NCBI RefSeq assembly: GCF_964204645.1
Contig: NC_134025.1
Coordinates: forward strand, 21,358,001 to 21,422,000
Origin: Tubulanus polymorphus
Lineage: Eukaryota; Nemertea; Palaeonemertea; Tubulaniformes; Tubulanidae
Length of the DNA stretch: 64,000 nucleotides
Direction: 5' to 3'
Shown: positions 22,710 through 32,156 of the stretch, piece after piece
Layout of the letters: every line of letters begins with the position of its first letter
How positions within the stretch are numbered: position 1 is the first letter of the stretch
The notes under the pieces: model-generated
Seen by the model: the letters and a program-made list of their open reading frames with translations, nothing else
Told to the model about the DNA's origin: nothing
Databases searched by the model: none
Program-made: the position numbers and the translations under genes

Positions 22710-24153
22710 TCATTCTTCTCGTTCTGAAATATAGGATTTGTATTTGCATAAGTTTTTTTTTTAATTCCCATATGGTTCATATTGTAATTTCTCGGACTGA
22801 AATACGAATTTGTTATATTTGCTTGTATATTTTATAAAATTCTTACCGGGTTCGCTGCCACTGGAATTTGTAGGTGAAGGAGGTGGGAAGTAGCTAGCCA
22901 GCGACGGCAGGGAGCTGGAGGAGCTGCTTGCAGAAGGGCTAGCAGGGGTATCAGGGATGTGAAGGATCGGATATCGGGAATGGGGACCAGGTAAGAGGGG
23001 GGAATCAGGTACAGGAGGGGAATCGGGAACTCCAAGTGATAGGAGGGGGTGCTGAGAAAGGTCGAGAAAAGGAGTTGGGTTGGGAGAAGAGGTACTGGGG
23101 GATGGGGACATGCGGTTATAGGGTGGAGGTTGTGGCCCCAGACCGGAGGGCGAGGGGTCCACGCTCTGGTCTGTGGGCGCGTTAGTACGACGGGAATAGG
23201 GATGCATGCGGAGGGTGCCGCCGCTTGGTTGCCCCCTTCCCGTGCCCCTTTGCCGCGCCGTATGTTTCCCTCGTGTTGGGGATGGGGTGGATGGAACTGG
23301 GAGCCCTGCGTAAATAGACAATATATATAGAGGTAACATGTGGAATTGTGTTCGTGGCGTTGCCATAGTATAATTATTAGCATTAGAACATATAACTAAT
23401 GGTATACGCAATAAATAAATAAATACGTATGAACTATGGTTGTAAAGAGGGATATATATAATGTATACCTGAAAACGCGGCGCGTAAGTCGTCGGTGGCA
23501 GCCCGAATTATGTTTGATAATTGTTGTCGGTTGCCTGCGTTGCAAAAGTATATTAGAAAAAGCAGTTATAAATTGTTTTTTTTTTGGTACATAAAATGAA
23601 TTAAGAAGTCTTACCGGGCTGTGCTAGAATAAAGCCATACAGCATGTGTAGGACCGGTGAGGCTGATATAAAAAACAAAATATGACAGGATGAGATATAT
23701 ATGTTGTTAATTTTGAGGTTTCTAATTTTATATACTTCATGCTTTGAAGCACGGTATTCGTACGTTGCCGTACAGTACCTTGGTAGTGCTGATTAAAATT
23801 AAAAAAAAAAAAAAAAGGGATTGTATATATAAAAGTATTGTTGCATAATATAATACAACGGTAATGAAATGGACTGAAGTGCAATTAACGTTTTTACAAT
23901 TAGTAATTATAGTTACATGACTAACATTGTTAAAATTCAAGGTTTTTCTGGTATTATATTGTTCACATTTTTAGAAATAGCGCATGGGGTAATAGATCTT
24001 ATCAGGGGCGATGTGACCGTTTAAAATAACAAAGTGCAAGAGTGGCGCATAATGTATTATCGCATGTAATGATAAAACTGTACAAAATGGTTGGTGTGTT
24101 AGTTTATAAGTATTCAAAATAAGTTGCTTACCGAAATACTCTATCGGGTCCAT
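22710..24153 (-). CDS. Antisense, apparently spliced proline/serine-rich gene within the LTR element
   Basis: Proposed exons on the minus strand: 24132-24153 (ATG at 24153, MDPIEYF), 23615-23662, 23469-23534, 22847-23305 and tentatively 22710-22723. Every join uses GT...AG and phase 1, and the five pieces total 609 nt, an open frame of 202 codons plus stop. Donors: GTAAGC, GTAAGA, GTATAC, GTAAGA. Acceptors: TTTTATATCAG, TTGCAACGCAG, TATTTACGCAG, CTATATTTCAG. The large exon encodes a Pro/Ser-rich, low-complexity region (PPPYNRMSPSPS, SASSSSSSLPS) with a basic stretch (RGKHTARQRGTGRG). Exon 3 looks helical (NIIRAATDDLRAAFS). No known family is recognised. The gene lies between env and the 3' LTR, opposite to gag-pol-env, like the antisense genes of some retroviruses. 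The last exon is uncertain: the fourth exon could instead read through to a stop at 22761. No transcript evidence is available. Confidence 0.5.
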
Positions 24154-24572
24154 TGTGAATGATAATCCGGATGGTAATGAGGGTTTAGTCTTTATGGCGG
24201 ATGGAAGTAGAATGTTTCAGAGATGGGGATTTTACTCAGTATCAAGGGTGACTTTTTGGCCAGGTGTACTGTTATTGTTGCTGGTCAGGAAAAAATAATG
24301 GGTTTTTTTTCTCTTTCTACCATCCAGATGTTGAAAATTTATGTGCGTCAGTTGCAAGATTGTTGTATCATTTATCATAAAGCACCATTTTTATTGCCTT
24401 ACGGTGAAGTTCAAGAGGTAAAAGTTGTTAAAAAAGAAAAACAAAAAAGAAAAAGTTGTTTATGGAAGTAAGGGGTACTGATTTTGCACTATTGCTAGCT
24501 ACGGCTCTTTAAAAAATCTTTGGAAGTGTAAACGGGCTTCAGTATTTTTTTGGCGATTGGGGGTCCAATCGT
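24154..24572. other. Region upstream of the antisense start, including a degraded sense frame
   Basis: Holds the space where an antisense promoter and 5' UTR would lie. On the plus strand, fragments of protein-like sequence in two frames (for example HPDVENLCASVARLLYHLS near 24320) are interrupted by stops, so a broken sense accessory frame is possible. Nothing firm. Confidence 0.3.
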
Positions 24573-24588
24573 CTGGAAAGGGGGATGG
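24573..24588 (+). other. Polypurine tract
   Basis: GGAAAGGGGGATGG lies directly before the 3' LTR, as expected for the plus-strand primer of reverse transcription. Confidence 0.7.
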
Positions 24589-25188
24589 TATTGGAGTAAT
24601 AAATTACCTATTTAGACAGTGGGAAATAAGCCGGAGTTCAAGGCAGTAGTTGCGGTTAGCAGGCGACCTACGTGAATACTTACGTCACACATAAGAGAGA
24701 AGCATAGAAGATAGGGGAGAGTGACGTGGGTGTCTACGTGGGAAATCTTGTTATAGCAGCAGCCTTGAGCTCTGGAAAGTTGAGTTATAAATTTAGCGCT
24801 CGTGACGTATAACACACGTAGAAATGATTTACATGGCCAGTAGGACTGTAGTAATAGAATAAGACGTCTCTGGCGATGAGGCCAAGCGGTGTGGAAATAT
24901 ACGTCACGAGCGAAGGAAGAATAAGTATAAAAAGGGAGGGTTTTAATGCAGTGGGGTCGAAAGCTTGGTCGGTAGAGCTGGGTCGGTTGAGCTAGTGGTT
25001 AGAACTAGAGGGGACGTGCTAGGAAGATTGTAAGAAGAGAGTATAAGAATAAAGATCTGGATCGATAGAAGAAGCTAGTTGTAGTTAATTTATGAGAAGA
25101 ACCCCGAGAAACTACGCTGGTGAAACGCAAACAACGCAGGTGGTCAACACACGTCACCCGGACACTGGGAAAGAGGACCCCCACAACA
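24589..25188 (+). repeat. 3' LTR of the gypsy-type element
   Basis: 600 bp, differing from the 5' LTR at about four positions by eye. TATAAAA at 24926-24932, AATAAA at 25048-25053. Followed by the GCAG target duplication at 25189-25192. Confidence 0.95.
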
Positions 25189-26945
25189 GCAGCAGCTGGT
25201 TGGTGTAAATTAATGCCGACAATTATAGTTTCCTTCGATACCAGAACGATTAAGAAATTGAAAATATGGACGGTTGGAATTACTCGCCGCAAGTCAACAA
25301 CAGTAAATGAAAATACAGAGATGATATTGTATTCTTCATCACTTCATCATACGTCAAGGTCACCAATTAGAATAGTTACCGAAAAGTGGTTTCATCGCAC
25401 TTAGAATGTATATAGCCAGTCAGCACAGGAAATAATCGAAGCAGAAGTACTTAAAACTGAGATTTATATCTACGAAGACTGTCACCAACTGTAGGATGTA
25501 CAATTAAAACGGTCTTTTTATCAGGCGTTCGACAATTTTATAATTGTGACAAGCAATGGCAGATACAGCTTACCTCCTGTAGAAGCAATAGTTATACGGT
25601 TTGATATGTATGGGAAAAGATATTGTGTGTGCAGTGTGCACGATAGCGCACACTAGATGTGTGCTGCGGTGCGCACACTGAATGCAAATGGCTCGGGTTA
25701 CAAGAAGGGAGTATGTTGATAAGCATGAGCAATATGTAAGGACTTTTAAGGGATGATTAGTGTAGTAAAGTCTAAGGTTTTTGGTTCAGGGGGAGAACAA
25801 AAGAGAGTACAAAAGAGTACATGAGAGAGATAGTACTAAAAGAGAGTTGGGGAGATAAAGCTGAATAGATGGCGTAAGCAGTAGAGAGAAATGAAGAAAA
25901 GCTTGATCATACCAGATGGAAGTGTTAGTACATGTAGTTGATATCTACATAAGGAAGAGGCAGGTCAGCGAAAGGAACCAGTTACATAGAAGATCCAACG
26001 GCACAGCATTAGTGAGAAGAACGAGGTGACATAACAGTGGTGGAGGTGGTAGTCCCATTACAAGTGGTGGAAAGCGTAGTACCATTACACTCCCATGCCT
26101 TCCGGAAGGCAAAATAAATTTCCAAAATGCCCTTTTAAAATCAAAGTAGTAGAAATTTCGCTTTGATTTTTTGTGTTTCAAGCTATTGGAGTTTTTAGCA
26201 TTTTCAAGCTATTGGAAACCTCTCAAATAGCATCTCGGACCTCAATTTTTCAAGTTTTCTTTTGGGAGCACCCTCAAACCGACAGATATTGGCTTGGCGC
26301 CTACGCCGCTCGCATGGCACGGATCGTCACGTTGTGTTACATCTCTGCCTTTTATTAATAAACAGCGCCCTTTTGAATTTGGAAAGTAATATAAAAAATC
26401 ACCTGGATCCGCCCCCTGACAAGAACGTCGGACCTTATTCACTAACGTCATGCAGGTATGCTTGGATGATTTGAGCTGCGAGACCATTTGCGATGAAAAT
26501 CCTTTTGCGTTGCGTGTTATTCACATAAGTCCTCGCAAAAACTGATTCACAACTTTTCACACAACGGGAACCAGTCCAACCATTTTGCAATATAAAACAA
26601 ATCATTGCAAATGTATCTTTATATCAAAGCTGGATTCCTGTGGTGAACTCATTAAAAACGATTTGCATTTGATTTGATTTATCACCGGAGAAACAATTAT
26701 TATATTTTCATTAACGTGACATTTCGCATACTTATCATCAAATTATTTAGATAGATATAGATTCCATGATGTGGGATGACCGTACGTTTTCTAGTGAATA
26801 AGGTCACAGAATAACTAAAACAGTGATTAAGTTTTAATGGGAATCAATGTGACAAATATTCAGTGGGCAGAACAATATTGATCATGTGATGGAAGTTCCA
26901 CAATTGCTAACAGTAACAAGAACCACGAAGAGCCAAAATAGCCAT
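25189..26945 (-). pseudogene. CAP/EGF/ShKT gene copy E, 5' part (rest of exon 4, relic of exon 1)
   Basis: Directly after the GCAG duplication the sequence reads, on the minus strand, like the Q-P-A-A segment of exon 4 in paralogues A and C, and decays within about 60 bp. At about 26898-26945 a stretch matches the signal-peptide exon of genes A to C (compare 56352-56403), but its donor GTAAG is lost and the frame is shifted. Exons 2 and 3 could not be found. Together with 13013-14375 this is one old gene split by the LTR element. Confidence 0.7.
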
Positions 26946-28076
26946 CCAGTCAAAATATACCGTGATGAAAATGCGACACCATCGGTGTCACCGAAACTTC
27001 ATATTAATGGCCCGCCAGCTGAGGAAATAATTAGAACTACCGTCTGTCTGAAACTCCCAACAGCAAATTAGCTCACGCGATGATAAGCGAATTCAATTAC
27101 ACCATGCAATGATTATTATTCTTTACCCGCAATTGTGAGCAGCATTGATATGCAAACCTTTGGAAATTATAAAGAGAAATCAAAGTTTGATTATTGTTGG
27201 GGTTTCGAACTTGACATAACTGGTACATTTGCGTCAATGCATAATATCACAAAAAAAACCCTACAAATTAGTTTCGATTTGAACAGACACTTTAGCCGTG
27301 ATCACACGGAGACGATTTGGCATCACGGGCCAGAAACGCTCGTTTGGTGACTTGTCGACTGAACGTCTGGTTCAAATGGTGATGAAATTGATACGTAGTC
27401 ATAAGGATGGCGATGGTGCAGATGAGAATGAAAGTCGTGATGATGGTGGTGATTGTGATGATGGAGATGATGGCGGAGGTGTAGATCCACCCCATCCAAT
27501 CATCAGTCGACCAGCCATCCTGTCATCCAGTCGACCAGTATACCACGTTACCTGTGTACAGTCGGTGGGTCTTAATGAAGGACCGAATCACTACCAGCGT
27601 ATGGAATATGTTCATACACCTTTACTCTCACCCCGTATTCTACACTTGGGCCCACATTTCGACGAAGGTCCGAACTGATGCTATTTTGATCTTGTCATTT
27701 TACCTGTATAGAACTGACAGACATTTTCCAACCTGTTCAGATTTTTTACTATAACATATATATTCCACAATTTACATACAACGAATACTTGTACAACGAG
27801 CATTGATGTCGAATTTAGTTACATTTAATAAACTTTCAAAATCTGAGTATATTGTGTTAGATTTCTGATATTCATTTTCTATTCGTTCCATTCGCTGATA
27901 ACGGTACAACCTGAATGGTAGCTGTAATATAGACCTTAATAATGTCTGTATGGTTAAGTCAAATTAATTTCCCAATGTACGACGAAAAGACATGGTTAGT
28001 TCCAGTATCCTCACAGACAGACAGCACACACTCAGACAGTCAGTGCACTTACAGGCAGCCTTGATCCGCATGGATC
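26946..28076. other. Non-coding; GPCR upstream region
   Basis: Contains a low-complexity GATGATGG-rich stretch at about 27400-27480. Just before the GPCR ATG, the ACAGTCAGT...ATCATGAATTC context is shared with the second GPCR (60382-60420), so upstream sequence was duplicated with the coding region. No exon seen. Confidence 0.45.
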
Positions 28077-29024
28077 ATGAATTCAACTCGGATGCAAATC
28101 GGCAGAACTTACAACAGTTACATCGTTCTCATGTCTGCGGTGAACAGGTCTGGTATCTACCGTACTGTGACATTGGTCATTCTGCCTGTTTGGTTCTTCT
28201 TAGGAGCCTTCGGAAATTCAGCTACATTCCTGATAATGATAAACCGCAGATTCCGTAATTTATCTTACGCTAACTATCTTATCGCTTTGTCAGTTAGCGA
28301 TTCTATATGCTGTATCAATTTTACTCTGATGCCTGTTTTACAGTTTTTCCTCTCGCATCTGAACAGTCGCTCAATATTTGTGATAGATTCAGTCATCGGT
28401 TGTCAGATATATGAATTTGTGATGGCGCTTGCAAACTGCAATAGTTCGTGGTTAATAGTAGCTATCTCTCTAGAACGCGCGGCAGTTGTGCTCTTCCCAT
28501 TCACATCTCGCTTGATATGTACACCGAGATTCGCTAGATCTAATATATTGATAATTACTGCTGTGAATGCACTTTTTATATTTCTCACACCTGCTTTGTC
28601 GATACATTTTACTGACCAGTATTTTGGATGTTCCTATGAATTATTGGATCAAATAACATATTTTTTGGCATTTGTCATCCACGTTTTCGTGCTGCCTCTA
28701 ATATATATTATAACATCAAATTCTGTTATAATAATTCAGCTATTCAGAAGTTCAAAAATGGTTTCGTCTGATCAGAAAACTACAAAATCAAAACGTACAA
28801 CAATAATGCTTGTCACAGTTTCACTCGCATTTGCATTATTCTTACTTCCATCCGCTGTAGCTTCAGTTTTACCAATCTCACCGTTGCTGGGAGAATTTCT
28901 ATATGACATATTTATTCAATTTCAAGTATGTAACTATGTGGTAAACTTTTACATATATCTATTACTGGGAAAAGAAATTCGTGAATATTTTTGTACGAAA
29001 ATACGGTGTAGAGGTATTAAGTAA
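28077..29024 (+). CDS. Rhodopsin-like orphan GPCR (intact, single exon)
   Basis: 315 residues with seven hydrophobic segments. Extracellular N-terminus with NST and NRS glycosylation sites; TM1 with GNSATFLIMI; TM2 with LIALSVSDS, where the Asp of class A receptors sits; Cys at the start of TM3 (GCQIYEF) and in the second loop (FGCSYEL) for the usual disulfide; the TM3 end is LERAAVV in place of DRY; basic third loop (TTKSKRTTIM) before TM6; TM7 reads NFYIYLLLG in place of NPxxY. C-tail is short. The coding region is intronless. About 70-80% of residues match a second gene at 59431-60381, so it belongs to a local family. Peptide-type receptors of invertebrates have this look, but the ligand cannot be inferred. 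The start Met is shared by both genes. Confidence 0.9.
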   Translation: MNSTRMQIGRTYNSYIVLMSAVNRSGIYRTVTLVILPVWFFLGAFGNSATFLIMINRRFRNLSYANYLIALSVSDSICCINFTLMPVLQFFLSHLNSRSIFVIDSVIGCQIYEFVMALANCNSSWLIVAISLERAAVVLFPFTSRLICTPRFARSNILIITAVNALFIFLTPALSIHFTDQYFGCSYELLDQITYFLAFVIHVFVLPLIYIITSNSVIIIQLFRSSKMVSSDQKTTKSKRTTIMLVTVSLAFALFLLPSAVASVLPISPLLGEFLYDIFIQFQVCNYVVNFYIYLLLGKEIREYFCTKIRCRGIK

Positions 29025-29440
29025 AATAACCTTTGATTTCAAGTTTACCCGACGTAAATTCACGAAAATGGTTAATACATATTTGAAATTATCAATAATT
29101 TGCTAGACTTATGCAATGGACTCCAGGAGCGAATTTAGCCTAGCTTAAGATTTTTTCCTAATCCAAGAAACTTATGATTCACTTCAGGTACAATCATTTG
29201 TGGGAAATGTGGTTCTCCTTCCGCAGACAACTTAGTTAATAAGGATGCGTATAGAGAAGCTCATTCTGTCAGTCGAATATAGTATTCTACTAACCCGCTT
29301 CAAATGTAGATAGAAGGAAACGTCCCGCAACCGAATTTAAAATGATGACATTCATTTAAATCAAAACCACAAAGCTTTCGGCTGTTGGCTAACAGCTATC
29401 ACCAGGTGGAATGAACCCAGAAACAGACAAGACTATAAAC
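29025..29440. other. Non-coding, with a CTGATGA-type foldback core
   Basis: Between the GPCR stop and the small LTR element. The sequence near 29371-29408 is the minus-strand version of the CTGATGA...GAAA foldback core (here CTGGTGA). AAAC at 29437-29440 may be the target duplication of the LTR element. Confidence 0.5.
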
Positions 29441-29802
29441 ATTTAACAACACTAAATGTCACTGATAATTGTTATACATATTTCATCTATATTTCGTATT
29501 TCTTTATTGTTTTATGTCTCCATCTTATTACTCATTGTCCTCTGAGACTGTTTGTCTGTGTCAGAATGTGTTAATTGTTGTTTGTCTCACTGTCATGTCA
29601 CTACTCGTCACCTTTGTTTTTGTATCATTTTCCATGTCTCAACCTGTCTGAATCTGTGTGATATAAATAGCTATGTGTAAAAATAAAGTCAGTTCCAGTT
29701 TTGGTATTCCAAACTGATAGTTCGCTCGTTACTCTTTCGCTCTGTTCCGGATTTCCGACGTCGACCATTCTTCGAGAATAGGACAGAAAATAGCGTTGCT
29801 AA
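29441..29802 (+). repeat. 5' LTR of the small LTR element
   Basis: Contains ATATAAATAG (29661-29670) as a TATA box and AATAAA (29682-29687). The LTR does not begin with the usual TG: it starts ATTTAACAAC, with TGTCACTG only 16 bp in. The border is fixed by comparison with the 3' copy. Confidence 0.9.
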
Positions 29803-29894
29803 ATTGGTGTTAGAACCGGCGGGCAAGTTTTATATTCAACTGCCCGTATAAGATCCTGGTACCGCGCTCTCAACAGCTAGTTTTCCCCATCACG

Positions 29895-30779
29895 ATGAAT
29901 ATTCTACCACCGGCAGTCGTAGTAACCCTTCAAGAGGCTGGATACCACCAGGCACCTCAGAATTGGACTATTAATGCCGAGGAAGGATGTATCAAAGTTT
30001 CACTGACATGGACAGTCCAGTCATCGAAGCCATCGAAAGCGGTGAAATCGAAGTCTACTCTGAATCGGGACCGTAGACGTATGCAGGAATTCCTGAACCG
30101 AAGGATGCTGAAAACAGAAGTTCCGAAGTCAACGAAATCAGATAACGCTACCATGGACACAGCGGTCATGACTGTCAACGCGACTCATGTTATAAGATCT
30201 CAGACAGTTGAGGACGTCATAACTACCGCTGAAATAAAGAAATTGGAAGAAACTTCGCAGAAACTTTCAGGTGAACTTGTCGATTTGAAGGTCAATTTAG
30301 AATCAAAAGAAAGAACTATTATTGGACAACAAAAAGAAATCTTTGGACTACAATCAAAATTGGATAAATTAAAAATGCGAAATTATCCTTGTCATTGCGC
30401 TAAAGATCCGAAAAACTCTCAAGCATGCGAAGATACATTAACTGATATCGGTGATCTTTACGAAGCAGACCAACCGAAAATCATGGCTGCAAAACGATCA
30501 GGAATATTATATGAGGTCCGGGTGCAAGATCCAATCTCGAGAAAATACGCTGATTTCTTTGTGCACTGGGGACAATCATTATCATCAGTTTTCTATGACA
30601 TTTTGAACAGATACGATTTGGATATAAAATCATTCACCTATCGCGAACCAAATTCCAAAAATAAATGCTTGGACATTGATCGAAATACTTCATTGTGCTC
30701 GTTACATGAATCAGGAATCATCAAACACTTATGGGATAAAAAGGGTAGAAATATAGTTTGGTTAGGAATGAGATTTTGA
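29895..30779 (+). CDS. Protein of the small LTR element (coiled coil, possible ubiquitin-like C-terminus)
   Basis: 294 residues, starting at the first ATG after the primer site. The N-terminus has an AEEGCIKVSLTW motif, followed by a basic stretch (NRDRRRMQEFLNRRML), a heptad-rich coiled coil at about residues 112-158 (IKKLEETSQKLSGELVDL), a CHC motif (PCHCAKD), and a C-terminal block of about 90 residues in which strand, strand, helix, strand order (YEVRVQD, ADFFVHW, SSVFYDILNRY, KSFTYREP) could be a beta-grasp fold. There are no zinc knuckles and no pol motifs. I do not recognise the family. It may be a gag-like structural protein or a captured host protein; the fold idea is only a reading of the pattern. 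The intact frame in a young element suggests it is used. Confidence 0.8.
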   Translation: MNILPPAVVVTLQEAGYHQAPQNWTINAEEGCIKVSLTWTVQSSKPSKAVKSKSTLNRDRRRMQEFLNRRMLKTEVPKSTKSDNATMDTAVMTVNATHVIRSQTVEDVITTAEIKKLEETSQKLSGELVDLKVNLESKERTIIGQQKEIFGLQSKLDKLKMRNYPCHCAKDPKNSQACEDTLTDIGDLYEADQPKIMAAKRSGILYEVRVQDPISRKYADFFVHWGQSLSSVFYDILNRYDLDIKSFTYREPNSKNKCLDIDRNTSLCSLHESGIIKHLWDKKGRNIVWLGMRF

Positions 30780-30893
30780 TTAGCTTGTGAATGATCAATA
30801 CTTTTAATTTGTATAAAAATATTGTTCTCAAATTGATAATTCTTCATTAAATTCATTTCATCTAATTTTCGGGGACGAAAACTTTCAGAACGT

Positions 30894-30904
30894 AGTGGGG
30901 GAGG
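30894..30904 (+). other. Polypurine tract of the small LTR element
   Basis: AGTGGGGGAGG abuts the 3' LTR start. Confidence 0.75.
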
Positions 30905-31266
30905 ATTTAACAACACTAAATGTCACTGATAATTGTTATACATATTTCATCTATATTTCGTATTTCTTTATTGTTTTATGTCTCCATCTTATTACTCATT
31001 GTCCTCTGAGACTGTTTGTCTGTGTCAGAATGTGTTAATTGTTGTTTGTCTCACTGTCATGTCACTACTCGTCACCTTTGTTTTTGTATCATTTTCCATG
31101 TCTCAACCTGTCTGAATCTGTGTGATATAAATAGCTATGTGTAAAAATAAAGTCAGTTCCAGTTTTGGTATTCCAAACTGATAGTTCGCTCGTTACTCTT
31201 TCTCTCTGTTCCGGATTTCCGACGTCGACCATTCTTCGAGAATAGGACAGAAAATAGCGTTGCTAA
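30905..31266 (+). repeat. 3' LTR of the small LTR element
   Basis: Matches 29441-29802 except for one G/T change (CTTTCGCTC against CTTTCTCTC). TATA at 31125, AATAAA at 31146-31151. Confidence 0.9.
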
Positions 31267-32156
31267 AAACACAAACTCATAAGCATCGTTATCGTATTCA
31301 GTTTCACAATTCTGGACCCAGTTCAGCAGTTCTGGACTCACAGTTCCAAACCAAGTTCCACAGTTCCGGGCTCGGTTTAATAATTATGTATTAGACAATT
31401 CAGGATCCTGTTCCAAAATTCTGGTCTCAGTTCCACGGTTCAGGACTCAGTTCCACAGTTCTGGATCCAGTTTCACAGCTCATGGTCAGCATTTAACCCT
31501 TGAGTTAAATTAGTGGAAATCAACAGAACCGACAACTAGTCAGCTACTGTACAGTTGTTTCAAAGAGTTGATTCCAGGCACCCTTATCGTATAGATACTA
31601 TAATGATAATTGGAACTGCATTTAAATAAAAAGTCCCACCAAAGAATATTATGCGACGAATGATTTATTAGAATAAAACCAACCAAGGGTTCTTTCTTCT
31701 ATCCCACTCCACCTGTACTCTGTATTTGTACCAAACATTGAAACCCTTCCCCTAACAGACGTATCTATCAATTGAACGCCCCTTGATGTCGAAAACACTA
31801 TAGAACCAACTCTTGGCTAACTGCCTTGACCTTCATTGTAGGGAAAGATATTTAAAGGACGAATGAAATATTCTAATCCGTGTCACTTTTAAGTAGATGG
31901 AAAAGTTCCACAATCGAATTTCATACGATAAGGTTTATTAAAAACAGAACCACGAAATTTCGGCTGTTGCCTGTAGCTATCATCAGATAAAATGAGACCA
32001 GAAAATGAAAAGACGAAAAACGCATAAACTCGCAGAAAAGTAGCCAGCCATATTTATCTGCAATAAAGTTGTCATTGACTAAGATTTTAATAGGTATCAT
32101 AAATGTCTTGCATATTCGCATTATATATATATTTATACTGTGTGCAATTTTCATAT
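31267..32156. other. Non-coding, 3' flank of gene A
   Basis: The first 250 bp hold imperfect repeats of GTTCCACAGTTCTGGACTCA-type units (31310-31480). A CTGATGA...GAAAT foldback core lies at about 31950-31990 on the minus strand. AATAAA on the minus strand at 31934-31939 could end gene A. Confidence 0.45.

Larger units (their letters stand above)
14376..25188 (+). mobile_element. Ty3/gypsy-type LTR element with chromodomain, F-like env and antisense gene
   Basis: Full-length element of 10,813 bp: LTR 14376-14975, gag 15073-16086, pol 16150-20141 with C-terminal chromodomain, env-like region 20282 to about 21860, a minus-strand spliced open frame at about 22710-24153, polypurine tract, LTR 24589-25188. 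The LTRs are equally long (600 bp), and I count four differences by eye, so the insertion is young. Gag, pol and env each carry frame breaks, so this copy looks non-autonomous, unless some breaks (for example at the seven-A run near 15401) are sequencing errors. It sits in exon 4 of CAP pseudogene E. Confidence 0.93.
29441..31266 (+). mobile_element. Young non-autonomous LTR retrotransposon with a single non-pol ORF
   Basis: Two direct repeats of about 362 bp (29441-29802 and 30905-31266) differ at one position that I can see. Between them are a primer-binding-site-like sequence starting TGGTGTTAGAACCGG (29804), one open frame (29895-30779) and a polypurine tract GTGGGGGAGG ending at 30904. 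AAAC flanks both sides (29437-29440, 31267-31270), a plausible 4-bp target duplication. There is no protease, reverse transcriptase or integrase. It must be mobilised in trans, and the near-identical LTRs mean it moved recently. Confidence 0.88.

Noticed and set aside
24223-24471. 82-codon sense frame before the 3' LTR
   Set aside because: Protein-like stretches jump between frames and are interrupted; kept only as a note on the region.
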